Below the pieces are notes generated by a model. It had not been told where the DNA came from. It did no database searches and was given only the letters and a program-made list of their open reading frames with translations. The position numbers were made by a program, and so were the translations under genes. This document shows, piece by piece, positions 35,989 through 43,700 of a DNA stretch of 64,000 bases (positions are counted from its first letter, which is position 1; each line of letters opens with the position of its first letter). This DNA comes from SIG710 sp045604985 (lineage in GTDB: Bacteria; Bacillota; Clostridia; Oscillospirales; CAG-272): assembly GCA_045604985.1 (NCBI GenBank), contig JAZUPD010000018.1:62001-126000 (forward strand), written 5' to 3'.

Positions 35989-36007
35989 AGCAGGCGAAAA
36001 GCCTGCT
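35989..36007 (-). terminator. Hairpin between ferredoxin and methyltransferase genes
   Basis: AGCAGGC / GCCTGCT with a 5-base loop; on the minus strand it is followed by TTCTTTCT. A weak terminator or processing hairpin that would separate the abundant ferredoxin from the tRNA-modification genes. Confidence 0.45.
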
Positions 36008-36031
36008 CCATCTGTATAATTATGTACCGAA

Positions 36032-36205
36032 TTATGCTTCTTCGATAGCTTCAGCAGGGCAGCTGCCGGCGCAAGCACCGCAGCTGATGCAAGTATCAGC
36101 ATCTATAACGAACTTGCCGTCATTCTCGGAAATAGCCTCTACGGGGCAAGCGCCAGCGCAAGCACCGCAACCGAGACACTTATCAGCATCAATCTTGAAA
36201 GCCAT
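36032..36205 (-). CDS. 2[4Fe-4S] ferredoxin
   Basis: A 57-residue clostridial-type ferredoxin. Two CxxCxxCxxxCP motifs are present, CLGCGACAGACP (Cys10, 13, 16, 20) and CISCGACAGSCP (Cys39, 42, 45, 49), so it should carry two [4Fe-4S] clusters and act as a low-potential electron carrier. The two halves are internally repeated as usual. GGAGGTG lies seven bases before the ATG and a promoter lies upstream. It sits between ricT and yabB-like genes, a place where B. subtilis has yabA; both neighbours ricT and the TtcA-like gene encode probable Fe-S proteins. Confidence 0.95.
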   Translation of the reverse strand: MAFKIDADKCLGCGACAGACPVEAISENDGKFVIDADTCISCGACAGSCPAEAIEEA

Positions 36206-36236
36206 GTTATTACACCTCCGTATTCAGTATACTAAT

Positions 36237-36264
36237 ATTTTATCACATTTATCGCAAAAATCAA
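36237..36264 (-). promoter_or_regulatory. Promoter of ferredoxin gene
   Basis: Minus strand TTGATT (36264-36259), 16 bases, TAAAAT (36242-36237), about 30 bases before the ATG. Confidence 0.55.
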
Positions 36265-36339
36265 TATGATTTTCGAAAAAAATTGATACAAAATAGGATT
36301 TTCTATCGGAAAAACGCAAAAAATATGGTTTTTTAGGAA

Positions 36340-37506
36340 TCATTCTTCACTATCGGGTTCTTCGCCTTCGTTATTTGTGCGCCTTTTTGGGGAACTGATT
36401 ACCTTAACCGAGTCTCTGTGATAAAACTTGGGAGCGACGTCGGCTTTGTCATTAAGCCTTACTTTTATAAGGCCTGCAAGGGGGCTTGTTTCTATAACGG
36501 TGCCAACTCCGTCTTCTGTTTTGACAACGGAATCAACGGGCGGGGTGAGCTTTATCTCTGCTTCATAGGTGTCGTGTTCATAGCGCAAACAGCACATAAG
36601 CCTTCCGCATGAGCCGGAGATCTTTGTAGAATTAAGTGAAAGATTTTGCTCCTTTGCCATTTTTATAGAAACCTGAACGAAATCCGAAAGGAAGCTTGCA
36701 CAGCAGAGTGGTCTGCCGCAAACTCCAAGACCGCCCATGAGCTTTGCCTCGTCTCTTATACCTATCTGTCTTAGCTCTATTCTCGTGTGGAATACAGATG
36801 CAAGGTCCTTAACAAGCTCTCTGAAATCGACTCTTCCCGAGCTTGTGAAATAGAAAAGAAGCTTACTATTATCAAAAGTATATTCAACATCCACCAGCTT
36901 CATGTCAAGACCGTGTTCAGCAATCTTTGAGAGACAAATGGAAAATGCCTCATTTTCCTTTTTTCTGTTTTCCTCACCGTGGCGTATGTCCTCCGCCGTT
37001 GCAATCCTGATTACAGGCCGGAGAGGCTGAACTATGTCCTTTTCTCTTACCATTCTATTGGCGCAGGCAACATCTCCAAGCTCCTGACCTCTTGCGGTCT
37101 CAACTATTGCAACGTCACCGAGGCGAAGCTTAAAGTTGCCCGGCGCAAAATAATATACCTTTCCCGCTTTTTTGAACCTTACACCAACCACCTCAACCTT
37201 TGGCGAATCATCATTTTCAGGGGCTTCGTCGATAAGGAGAGTAGCATCGTCCGAGAGATCAACAGTTACGGAATACTCGGTGGCTTCGACGGGGTCAGTT
37301 ACATTTACCTCGGAAACACTTTTTTGTGTTATTTCTTCGGTGTGAGAAGAAATAATCTCATTTTTAAAAGGCTGATCTTCTCTTTTTTCATTATTTTTGT
37401 TACGCTCGAAGTGATGTTTTTTGTTGTAGCCTTTTCCGTGGTAGCCTTTGTTCTTTTGATGTCGCAGATTTGTATTTTTAGGTGCCTGATTTTCGCTGTT
37501 ATTCAT
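36340..37506 (-). CDS. ricT: RicT/YaaT (PSP1 domain) Fe-S regulator of RNA processing
   Basis: A 388-residue protein with an N-terminal Lys/Asn/Gln-rich disordered region (about 1-90), then the PSP1 C-terminal domain (about 100-330). The conserved cysteines 'LGVCGRPLCCASFL' and 'GSCGRLMCCLRYEHDTYE' are those that hold an Fe-S cluster in the RicA-RicF-RicT complex, which acts with RNase Y in B. subtilis. I start at ATG 37506 (TGGAGAAA upstream) rather than four codons earlier. Order holB-ricT is conserved in Bacillota. A Fur-like 13-mer overlaps its stop codon. Confidence 0.9.
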   Translation of the reverse strand: MNNSENQAPKNTNLRHQKNKGYHGKGYNKKHHFERNKNNEKREDQPFKNEIISSHTEEITQKSVSEVNVTDPVEATEYSVTVDLSDDATLLIDEAPENDDSPKVEVVGVRFKKAGKVYYFAPGNFKLRLGDVAIVETARGQELGDVACANRMVREKDIVQPLRPVIRIATAEDIRHGEENRKKENEAFSICLSKIAEHGLDMKLVDVEYTFDNSKLLFYFTSSGRVDFRELVKDLASVFHTRIELRQIGIRDEAKLMGGLGVCGRPLCCASFLSDFVQVSIKMAKEQNLSLNSTKISGSCGRLMCCLRYEHDTYEAEIKLTPPVDSVVKTEDGVGTVIETSPLAGLIKVRLNDKADVAPKFYHRDSVKVISSPKRRTNNEGEEPDSEE

Positions 37507-37531
37507 ATATTTCTCCATTATAGGTTTATTT

Positions 37532-38563
37532 TTATAGGAGTCCGCATTTTATTGCAAGCTCAAAGAGCGTGAGGCGCACATTTGAATTTGCTCGAAGTCG
37601 GTTCTTTGCATCGTAGATATTGCAGAGAAGATCCATGATGGCGTCGGAATTAAATCTAAGAGAAAGCTCTGCCGCTTCGTCTTCGCTTGTGAAGAAGCAA
37701 AGAGGGGCATTTTCGCTTTTTTTAACTATAATAAGGTCTCTTGCCGCAAGCTCAATCTCTGAAAGCATAAGAGAAAGCTCGTCGCGCTTTTTGGAAAAGC
37801 TTTGGATCATTTCCGCTGTTTTTTTACCGTTTTTTCTCTCTGTTATCTGCAAGATAAAGCTTTTTGCCATGTGCCTTGCCGCAAGAAGCGGGCGTCTTGT
37901 TTTTTCGTCAAGAAGTTCCAGTGCCTGTCCAATGAATCCTCCGGATAGTTTGATGATCTCTTCAAATTCCTCGGGTGACTTTTCTTTAAGTTCCTTTGCA
38001 CGCTGCTCCGATGAAAGAATATGATTTGCAACCGCCTCTTCGTGAACAGGTCTCATTCGAAGAATCGGCGCTCGGCTTTTGATGGTTTCAAGAAGACTTA
38101 CGGAATTTTCTGCTAGGAGAAGAAAAACTACGAATTTTGGAGGCTCTTCGAGGGTAAGCAGAAAAGCATTTTGCGCCTGCTCGTTCATCAGATGAGCATC
38201 CTCGATTATATATACCTTCGTATCAAGGTTATTTGGCAGAAGCCTCACGTTGCTTCTGAGGTTTCTTATGACGTCAACTCCCATGCTTGCCTTGTCTTCC
38301 TCGCGAGTTACGGTGATAACGTCGGGTGACTTGTTTGCGAGGATCTTTTTGCATGAGGGACACATGAGGCAGGGAATGGGTTGGGAATTAGCATCTAAAT
38401 TTTCGCAGGAGAGAGCCGCCGCAAGATTTTTTGCGAGGGTGTGCTTTCCCACTCCTCTGGGACCTTCAATGATGTAGGCATGGGACAGAGTCTTTTCTCT
38501 AATGTCATTTGCCAAACGCAAACGAAGCTCGTCGTTTCCGAGAATACTCTCAAAATGCTTCAT
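37532..38563 (-). CDS. holB: DNA polymerase III subunit delta'
   Basis: A 343-residue clamp-loader subunit. Walker A GPRGVGKHT (34-42), the zinc-binding Cys cluster 'CLMCPSCKKI' (65-74 plus Cys53), 'VYIIEDAHLMNEQAQNAFLLTLEEPP' (Walker B region) and a sensor-1 'SRAPILRMR' are visible. ATG 38563 is chosen because GGAAAGGATG precedes it and homologues start here; the open frame runs on for 68 codons upstream across the promoter. The ricT gene starts 25 bases after the stop. Confidence 0.9.
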   Translation of the reverse strand: MKHFESILGNDELRLRLANDIREKTLSHAYIIEGPRGVGKHTLAKNLAAALSCENLDANSQPIPCLMCPSCKKILANKSPDVITVTREEDKASMGVDVIRNLRSNVRLLPNNLDTKVYIIEDAHLMNEQAQNAFLLTLEEPPKFVVFLLLAENSVSLLETIKSRAPILRMRPVHEEAVANHILSSEQRAKELKEKSPEEFEEIIKLSGGFIGQALELLDEKTRRPLLAARHMAKSFILQITERKNGKKTAEMIQSFSKKRDELSLMLSEIELAARDLIIVKKSENAPLCFFTSEDEAAELSLRFNSDAIMDLLCNIYDAKNRLRANSNVRLTLFELAIKCGLL

Positions 38564-38602
38564 TTGCACACATCCTTTCCTCTTTTCATAAGTTCCCTCT
38601 AA

Positions 38603-38631
38603 ATTATAACAAAAAAAAGCCGATATGTCAA
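38603..38631 (-). promoter_or_regulatory. Consensus promoter of holB operon
   Basis: Minus strand TTGACA (38631-38626), 17 bases, TATAAT (38608-38603). Perfect consensus, 40 bases before the holB ATG; it also shows that the upstream open frame is not part of holB. Confidence 0.8.
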
Positions 38632-38686
38632 TAGAGAATGTTTGGAGACGAGAAGAAGAGAGGTGACCGTCACCTATAAAAAGCAC

Positions 38687-38711
38687 CGAGGCTGAGCAAT
38701 GCTCAGCCTCG
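38687..38711 (-). terminator. Terminator after small membrane peptide gene
   Basis: Perfect 11-bp stem CGAGGCTGAGC / GCTCAGCCTCG with a 3-base loop; on the minus strand GTGC and TTTTT follow. It separates the 30-residue peptide gene from holB and shares the GAGGCTGAG word. Confidence 0.8.
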
Positions 38712-38718
38712 TCATTAT

Positions 38719-38811
38719 TTAGCAGTGGCAGCAGGAGATAAGAAGTATGGCAATGATTATGAGCCAAATGATGTTGTTGTCGTCAAAAAGGTTGCAAAGG
38801 CAGTTATTCAT
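38719..38811 (-). CDS. 30-residue Cys-rich single-pass membrane peptide
   Basis: A 93-base gene. The product starts MNNCLCNLFDDNN, continues as one strongly hydrophobic helix (WLIIIAILLI, residues about 14-25) and ends SCCHC. Evidence that it is real: TTGGAGGA seven bases before the ATG, a candidate promoter upstream (GTAACA, 17 bases, TATTAT) and a strong terminator directly after the stop, so it forms a complete stand-alone unit. Five cysteines in 30 residues flank the helix on both sides. Similar short Cys/hydrophobic peptides are, as I recall, common but uncharacterised in Clostridia. Function unknown. Confidence 0.75.
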   Translation of the reverse strand: MNNCLCNLFDDNNIIWLIIIAILLISCCHC

Positions 38812-38858
38812 AAAGAGTTCCTCCAAAAATTTTTGAGAGTTTTTGCCTCTCTGTTAGT

Positions 38859-38887
38859 ATAATATGTCGCTATTAAGTTTTTGTTAC
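38859..38887 (-). promoter_or_regulatory. Possible promoter of small peptide gene
   Basis: Minus strand GTAACA (38887-38882), 17 bases, TATTAT (38864-38859), about 48 bases before the ATG. Divergent from and close to the luxS promoter. Confidence 0.4.
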
Positions 38888-38905
38888 CGTTTTTTGTCGT
38901 TATTC

Positions 38906-38934
38906 TTGAAAAAATAAAAGTAATGTGATAAAAT
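38906..38934 (+). promoter_or_regulatory. Promoter of luxS operon
   Basis: TTGAAA (38906-38911), 17 bases, TAAAAT (38929-38934), 33 bases before the luxS ATG. Confidence 0.7.
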
Positions 38935-38966
38935 GTATAGAGAAAACGAATGCGGAGGAATACAAG

Positions 38967-39446
38967 ATGAATAATCCAAGCAGAATTGAATCCTTTAAAG
39001 TTGATCACGACTATATAATTCCGGGATTTTATGTTTCCCGCCGTGATGGGGATATCACCACTTACGATATGAGAACCAGACATCCCAATATGGGCGATTA
39101 CATGGACGACAGAACCATGCATTCGGTCGAGCATATGTTTGCAACCTTTATACGGTCCTCGGAGATAGGCGAAAAAGTTATATATTTTGGTCCTATGGGG
39201 TGCCAGACGGGATTTTATCTCCTTGTAAGAGACGCCGTTGATAGGGAAGTGCTGGACGTTGTCAAAAAGGTCCTAAAGAGAATAACCGCCCATGACGGTG
39301 AAATGTTTGGCGCAAGCCGAAAGGAATGTGGAAACTACATGAATCTGTCTCTTGACAATGCAAAAAAGGAATGTAAGAGCTATCTGGATGCGCTTGAAGC
39401 CAATAAAAATACAGATTTTAAATATCCTACGGAGGAAGTAAAATGA
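38967..39446 (+). CDS. luxS: S-ribosylhomocysteine lyase
   Basis: A 159-residue LuxS. The metal ligands are His52 and His56 in 'HSVEHMFATFIR' (HxxEH, with Glu55 as base) and Cys121 in 'KECGNY'; 'GPMGCQTGFYL' holds the second catalytic Cys. It cleaves S-ribosylhomocysteine to homocysteine and the AI-2 precursor DPD. ATG 38967 has GCGGAGGA upstream. The stop codon overlaps the mtnN start (ATGA), so both steps of S-adenosylhomocysteine recycling are coupled. Confidence 0.96.
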   Translation: MNNPSRIESFKVDHDYIIPGFYVSRRDGDITTYDMRTRHPNMGDYMDDRTMHSVEHMFATFIRSSEIGEKVIYFGPMGCQTGFYLLVRDAVDREVLDVVKKVLKRITAHDGEMFGASRKECGNYMNLSLDNAKKECKSYLDALEANKNTDFKYPTEEVK

Positions 39447-40141
39447 GAATAGGAATAATAGGCGCAATGTCATGCGAGACGGAGACTCTTTGCGGGATGC
39501 TTTCAGATGCTTCGCAGGAAAAGATAAGCGGAGTGGAATATCATAGCGGTAAACTGATGGGACACGATGCTGTTATCGCCACCTGCGGAATAGGAAAGGT
39601 TTTTGCCGCTATTTGTGCCCAGACTATGATACTTAAATATTCACCCGATATTATCATAAATACCGGTGTTGCGGGGACGCTGACAGACCAGCTTTCCGTC
39701 TGCGACGTGGCACTTTCAACAAGCGTTGTTCAGCACGATATGGATACGAGTGCAATAGGAGACCCCATTGGACTTATTTCGGGAATAAATATCGTAAATA
39801 TCCCCGCCTCGGAGGAGCTTTGCAAAAAGGCACAGAAGGCTGCAGGGGCTGTTGGGCTTAAAGCTGTTTCGGGAACTATTGCATCGGGAGACGTTTTTGT
39901 TGCCGAGGAGGGCAGAAAGGCATTTATACGAGATATGTTTTCAGCGATTGCCTGCGAGATGGAGGGGGCAAGCATAGGACAGGTTTGTTATGTGAATTCT
40001 GTGCCGTTTGTCGTTATTCGCGCCATTTCCGACGGAGGAGATGAAGCAGCGGCAATGAGCTATGATAAATTCGTTAGGATTGCCGCAGAAAATTCTGTGA
40101 AGCTTCTTTGCGAGATGATGAAGACACCTTTTCAGACGTGA
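39443..40141 (+). CDS. mtnN: 5'-methylthioadenosine/S-adenosylhomocysteine nucleosidase
   Basis: A 232-residue Pfs/MtnN nucleosidase that releases adenine from S-adenosylhomocysteine and methylthioadenosine, feeding LuxS. Typical motifs are 'GIIGAMSCETETL' at the start, 'TCGIGKVFAAICAQTMI', 'NTGVAGTL', 'SGDVFVA' and the substrate-binding 'ACEMEGASIGQVCYVN' followed by 'RAISDGGDE' with the catalytic Asp. The start overlaps luxS by four bases. Confidence 0.95.
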   Translation: MRIGIIGAMSCETETLCGMLSDASQEKISGVEYHSGKLMGHDAVIATCGIGKVFAAICAQTMILKYSPDIIINTGVAGTLTDQLSVCDVALSTSVVQHDMDTSAIGDPIGLISGINIVNIPASEELCKKAQKAAGAVGLKAVSGTIASGDVFVAEEGRKAFIRDMFSAIACEMEGASIGQVCYVNSVPFVVIRAISDGGDEAAAMSYDKFVRIAAENSVKLLCEMMKTPFQT

Positions 40142-40157
40142 ATATTTAAGGTGAAAA

Positions 40158-40697
40158 ATGAAAGACGAAAAGAAAATTTATAAAATGGTACTGTCTGCCT
40201 TCTTTTTAGCTTTGGCATATGTTTTACCTTTCCTTACCGGACAGATACCCGAGATTGGCTCAATGCTCTGCCCCATGCATATTCCAGTCCTTCTTTGCGG
40301 CTTTGTCTGCGGTTGGCCATGGGGACTTGCTGTGGGCTTTATAGCTCCTGTTTTTCGCTCGCTCATCATGGGAATGCCACCTTTTTTACCTTATGCTCTT
40401 GCTATGGCATTTGAGCTTGCTGCATACGGTGCTTTTTCGGGATTTATGCATAGATATCTACCAAAAAGAAAACCATTTATCTATTTTTCGCTTCTCATCG
40501 CAATGATAGCAGGCAGACTTGTATGGGGAGCGGCAATGTTCATTCTTGCTGGTATAAAGGGCGAAGGCTTTACTATTTCCGCCTTCCTTGCGGGAGCTAT
40601 TACAAATGCTCTCCCGGGCATAATAATTCAGATAATTTTAATACCCGTTTTAGTTATGATAATCGACAGCCCAAAAATTCTTAAATTGAGGAATTGA
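40158..40697 (+). CDS. ECF transporter S component, substrate unknown
   Basis: A 179-residue membrane protein with about five or six helices. The N-terminal 'MVLSAFFLALAYVLPFL' with its small-residue helix and the 'MHIPVLLCGFVCGWPWGLAVGFIAPVFRSL' stretch are those of substrate-binding S components of energy-coupling-factor vitamin/nucleobase importers. It needs the shared EcfA/A'/T module encoded elsewhere. It starts 16 bases after mtnN and a nucleoside-kinase-like gene starts two bases after its stop, hinting that the imported compound is phosphorylated. Which substrate is not readable from sequence. Confidence 0.82.
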   Translation: MKDEKKIYKMVLSAFFLALAYVLPFLTGQIPEIGSMLCPMHIPVLLCGFVCGWPWGLAVGFIAPVFRSLIMGMPPFLPYALAMAFELAAYGAFSGFMHRYLPKRKPFIYFSLLIAMIAGRLVWGAAMFILAGIKGEGFTISAFLAGAITNALPGIIIQIILIPVLVMIIDSPKILKLRN

Positions 40698-40698
40698 T

Positions 40699-41781
40699 AT
40701 GAAAAACAGCACAATGCTGCAGAACGTCAGAACTCGTGAACTTCTGAAAAAGCATCAGCAGACATATTCGGAGCTTCAAATTGAAGACGTTTTTAAATAT
40801 ATTTTCCAGAGTGCCTTTGGCTGCGAGCATCTTGTGAAGGACGAGGAAGCAGCGATAAACTATATAAAAAGCGAGTTTTCAGCAATGGAAAGCACGAGCA
40901 TTATACCACTGGAAGAACTTGACGGGGAATATAGCAGAGCTTCTCTATCATTGCTCTCGGATGGAATGAGAGCAGAAACGCTCGGAAAGCTCTTTTGCCT
41001 TTCGGCAAAAAATGAGCCAAACGGCATGGATGCGCTGATTTGCAAGCTGAAAATTGCAAGAGATATGGTGTTTGATGGCGAATTGCCTTTTTCCGCAGAC
41101 GATTTTGACAGAAGAATGGGTGAATGGTCGACCTCTTGCTATGGTGCGGTGCATCATTCAGAGATTTTTCGAGCCAAATATAACCCCCATTATCGCGTAA
41201 TTTCAAATAGATATGCCCCTTTTCTCCCCTTTTTTTCAGAAATCGACAAGCTTATATCCAAAGGCAGAGCAATAATTGCAATAGAGGGCGGGAGTGCAAG
41301 CGGAAAAACCACTCTTGCGGGAATGCTTGCGGAAATTTACGATTGCAATGTGTTCCATATGGACGATTTTTTCTTGCGTCCCGAGCAACGCACACCGGAA
41401 CGCTTATCCGAGGTTGGCGGTAATGTTGACAAGGAGCGTTTCCTTTCAGAGGTGCTTATTCCTCTTTCGGAAAACAGGGAGGTTTGCTTTAGAAGATTCG
41501 ATTGCTCATCTCAGTCTCTGGAAAGTCCCATTACAGTCTTTCCCAAAAGGCTGGTATTTGTAGAGGGTGCATATTCTATGCATCCTTCACTTGCAAAATA
41601 CTATGATTTTTCCCTTTTTCTCGATATAGCCCCCGAGTGTCAAAGAGAGAGGATATTCCTGCGAAATTCACGTCAATTTGCAAAGCGTTTTTTTGATGAA
41701 TGGATCCCGCTTGAGATTCTTTACTTTTCGGAAACGAAAATAAAGGATCGCTGTGATATGACGATCTCCGTTAATTTCTGA
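40699..41781 (+). CDS. Uridine-kinase-like P-loop kinase with unknown N-terminal domain
   Basis: A 360-residue two-part protein. The N-terminal ~185 residues ('LLKKHQQTYSELQIEDVFKY' through 'NRYAPFLPFFSEIDKL') form a domain I cannot place. The C-terminal part is a P-loop kinase of the uridine kinase/phosphoribulokinase class: GGSASGKTT (197-205), 'NVFHMDDFFLRPEQRTPERL' (substrate-binding Asp-Asp), 'RLVFVEGAYSMHP' (Walker B) and 'RERIFLRN' (lid Arg). A nucleoside, pantothenate-like or other small hydroxyl substrate is possible. Last gene of the luxS-mtnN-ECF unit. Confidence 0.78.
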   Translation: MKNSTMLQNVRTRELLKKHQQTYSELQIEDVFKYIFQSAFGCEHLVKDEEAAINYIKSEFSAMESTSIIPLEELDGEYSRASLSLLSDGMRAETLGKLFCLSAKNEPNGMDALICKLKIARDMVFDGELPFSADDFDRRMGEWSTSCYGAVHHSEIFRAKYNPHYRVISNRYAPFLPFFSEIDKLISKGRAIIAIEGGSASGKTTLAGMLAEIYDCNVFHMDDFFLRPEQRTPERLSEVGGNVDKERFLSEVLIPLSENREVCFRRFDCSSQSLESPITVFPKRLVFVEGAYSMHPSLAKYYDFSLFLDIAPECQRERIFLRNSRQFAKRFFDEWIPLEILYFSETKIKDRCDMTISVNF

Positions 41782-41837
41782 AAACATCGGATACGCAAGG
41801 TGGAATAGAAGAACGATTTCAGCAAAAATATATCTAA

Positions 41838-41874
41838 AAAGGACGCAAAGCCTTATATTGGCTTTGCGTCCTTT
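41838..41874. terminator. Bidirectional terminator between kinase and ABC permease genes
   Basis: Perfect 15-bp stem AAAGGACGCAAAGCC / GGCTTTGCGTCCTTT with a 7-base loop. T-run TTTTT on the minus side, weaker on the plus side. It serves convergent genes. Confidence 0.8.
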
Positions 41875-42029
41875 CAGCATTTTCATTTCTATATGAGCGT
41901 AGCAACAGTGCTTTGATAGGGATTTTTTAAAGCTTGTCAAGGACGTTCGCCCTTTCCTTGCTTTGTAGTAGGATCACTATGTTCTAAACAAAAAACGATA
42001 TAAAGCTTTTGCTTTAGTAACAGTTTTGG

Positions 42030-42800
42030 TTAAAGCTGTTTTTTATTGAAGACGGGGATGCTGATAGATATAAGGGCGACGCTGATTATAAAAGTAATAA
42101 TAATTGTTGCAAAATAATCGCTTGCATTTTCCGCTCCGACGAGCAATTTTCCACTGTTCATAAGAGACGTTGGGAGATATTTTGCGGTTTTTGGGACGAT
42201 CCCAATAATATATAGACAAAAAATACTACCGCCCGTGCCTACAAGCACCATGCCACTATTCCTTGCCAAAACCGAGAAGAAAACGGTAAGGGCTATGGTA
42301 AATATCCCGAAAATGAAGCAATTTAAAACAGCGGGGAAAAGTCCGAGGGCAATGCTGTTATCCCAAAAATAAGCGTTATAGGCATAAGTGATGCCAAAGC
42401 AGAACCAATAACCCACCGTCCATACGACAAACATCAAAAGTGACTTGGCAAGCAGAGCTTTATATCGTGCAAGACCCTTTGTGAGAATGAGCACCAGAGT
42501 TCCGGATTCATATTCCTTTGTAAAGATTCCGCTGTAAATGAGAACAAATGCGATAAGAGCCATGGGAATATTCTTGAAAAACTGCGTCCATGAGGTCAGT
42601 GCATCAACCGTAACCTCATTTATCGCCATTCCGCTTGCCGAAAGCTCCTCAGAGAGCATTTCCATAAGAAAAGGAGTCAGCTTTGCAACGGCAGGATTCA
42701 TTATTCCGAAGGCAAAAAACAGTATGCCGAGTATCAACAAATTTCCGTTTCTCATGCTCTCAAGAAGTTCTTTTCTAAAAAAAGAAATGAATGACCTCAT
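42030..42800 (-). CDS. ABC-2 type permease (YxlG-like)
   Basis: A 256-residue membrane protein with six helices. 'SFFRKELLESMRNGNLLILGILFFAFG' at the start and 'FTKEYESGTLVLILTKGLARYKALLAKSL' after helix 2 are typical of ABC-2 export permeases. It is the last gene of a three-gene minus-strand unit (PLDc_N protein, ATPase, permease) and overlaps the ATPase gene by four bases. Probably exports a peptide or lipid, or confers resistance to one; the substrate is not visible. Confidence 0.85.
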   Translation of the reverse strand: MRSFISFFRKELLESMRNGNLLILGILFFAFGIMNPAVAKLTPFLMEMLSEELSASGMAINEVTVDALTSWTQFFKNIPMALIAFVLIYSGIFTKEYESGTLVLILTKGLARYKALLAKSLLMFVVWTVGYWFCFGITYAYNAYFWDNSIALGLFPAVLNCFIFGIFTIALTVFFSVLARNSGMVLVGTGGSIFCLYIIGIVPKTAKYLPTSLMNSGKLLVGAENASDYFATIIITFIISVALISISIPVFNKKQL

Positions 42801-43699
42801 TTTTTCGCCACCTCCGCAAATAGAGATTCAAGGGACGGCTCTATGCGCTCGATCTTACGCAGAGGGAGCCGACTTTGGCTTATGAAATCAAGGACTTTTG
42901 ACATTTTTTCTTCACCGACTGAAAAAATCAGGCGGTCATTTTCTTCCGTGCAGTCACTCGGAAAGGCCTTTTTCAGCTTTTCCATGCTCTCGGTATCAAG
43001 CATTTCTGCACAAAATTTTTCTGAAATACCATGAGCGCGCTTGAGTTCCTCCACCGTGCCTTGAATTTGTATTTTTCCGTTATGAAGAAGTGCGACCTCG
43101 GTGCAGATGCGCTCAATATCCGACAAAATATGGCTGGAAAAAATAACCGTTGTTCTATCTCTTACCGAAAGAAGAATGTCAAGGATCTCCTTTCTGCCTA
43201 TGGGGTCAAGGGCACTTGTTGGCTCATCGCAGATGAGGAGCTTGGGATTGCAGAGAAGTGCCTGAGCAATACCAAGTCTTTGCTTCATTCCCCTTGAAAA
43301 CCCCTTTATGCGATGCTTTTCCTCCGAAAGTCCAACCAGCGAAAGAAGCTCCTCAGTCCTCTCCGATATTTCTTCCTTTTTCATGCCAAGTATCTTGCCA
43401 CAGAGCGTCAGATATTCACGGGCATACATAAAAGGATAAAATTCCGGCACATCGGGCAGATATCCGATATTGCGGTTAGTCTTTGTTTCGCCGTAAGCAA
43501 CCTTTTTACCGCACACGTATATTTCTCCGTCGTCAATACGGAGAAGCCCCAGAATAGCCTTCATTGCGGTTGTTTTTCCCGCACCGTTTCTGCCAACGAA
43601 GCCGAAAATACTGTGCTCGGGGATGGAAAGGTCCAGCCCCATGAGAACATCCTTATCACCAAAACTCTTTTTTATATTATTTATCCTTAAAATTTCCAT
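42797..43699 (-). CDS. ABC transporter ATP-binding protein (YxlF-like)
   Basis: About 300 residues. Walker A GRNGAGKTT, 'PEFYPFMYAREYL' (Q-loop region), signature FSRGMKQR, Walker B LLICDEPTSALD and the H-loop 'IFSSHILSDIERIC' are complete, followed by a C-terminal extension (about 220-300). I start at ATG 43699; the GGAAAAG site lies 12 bases before it, and ATG 43711 is an alternative. The gene starts next to the stop of the PLDc_N gene, indicating coupling. Confidence 0.88.
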   Translation of the reverse strand: MEILRINNIKKSFGDKDVLMGLDLSIPEHSIFGFVGRNGAGKTTAMKAILGLLRIDDGEIYVCGKKVAYGETKTNRNIGYLPDVPEFYPFMYAREYLTLCGKILGMKKEEISERTEELLSLVGLSEEKHRIKGFSRGMKQRLGIAQALLCNPKLLICDEPTSALDPIGRKEILDILLSVRDRTTVIFSSHILSDIERICTEVALLHNGKIQIQGTVEELKRAHGISEKFCAEMLDTESMEKLKKAFPSDCTEENDRLIFSVGEEKMSKVLDFISQSRLPLRKIERIEPSLESLFAEVAKK

Positions 43700-43700
43700 A

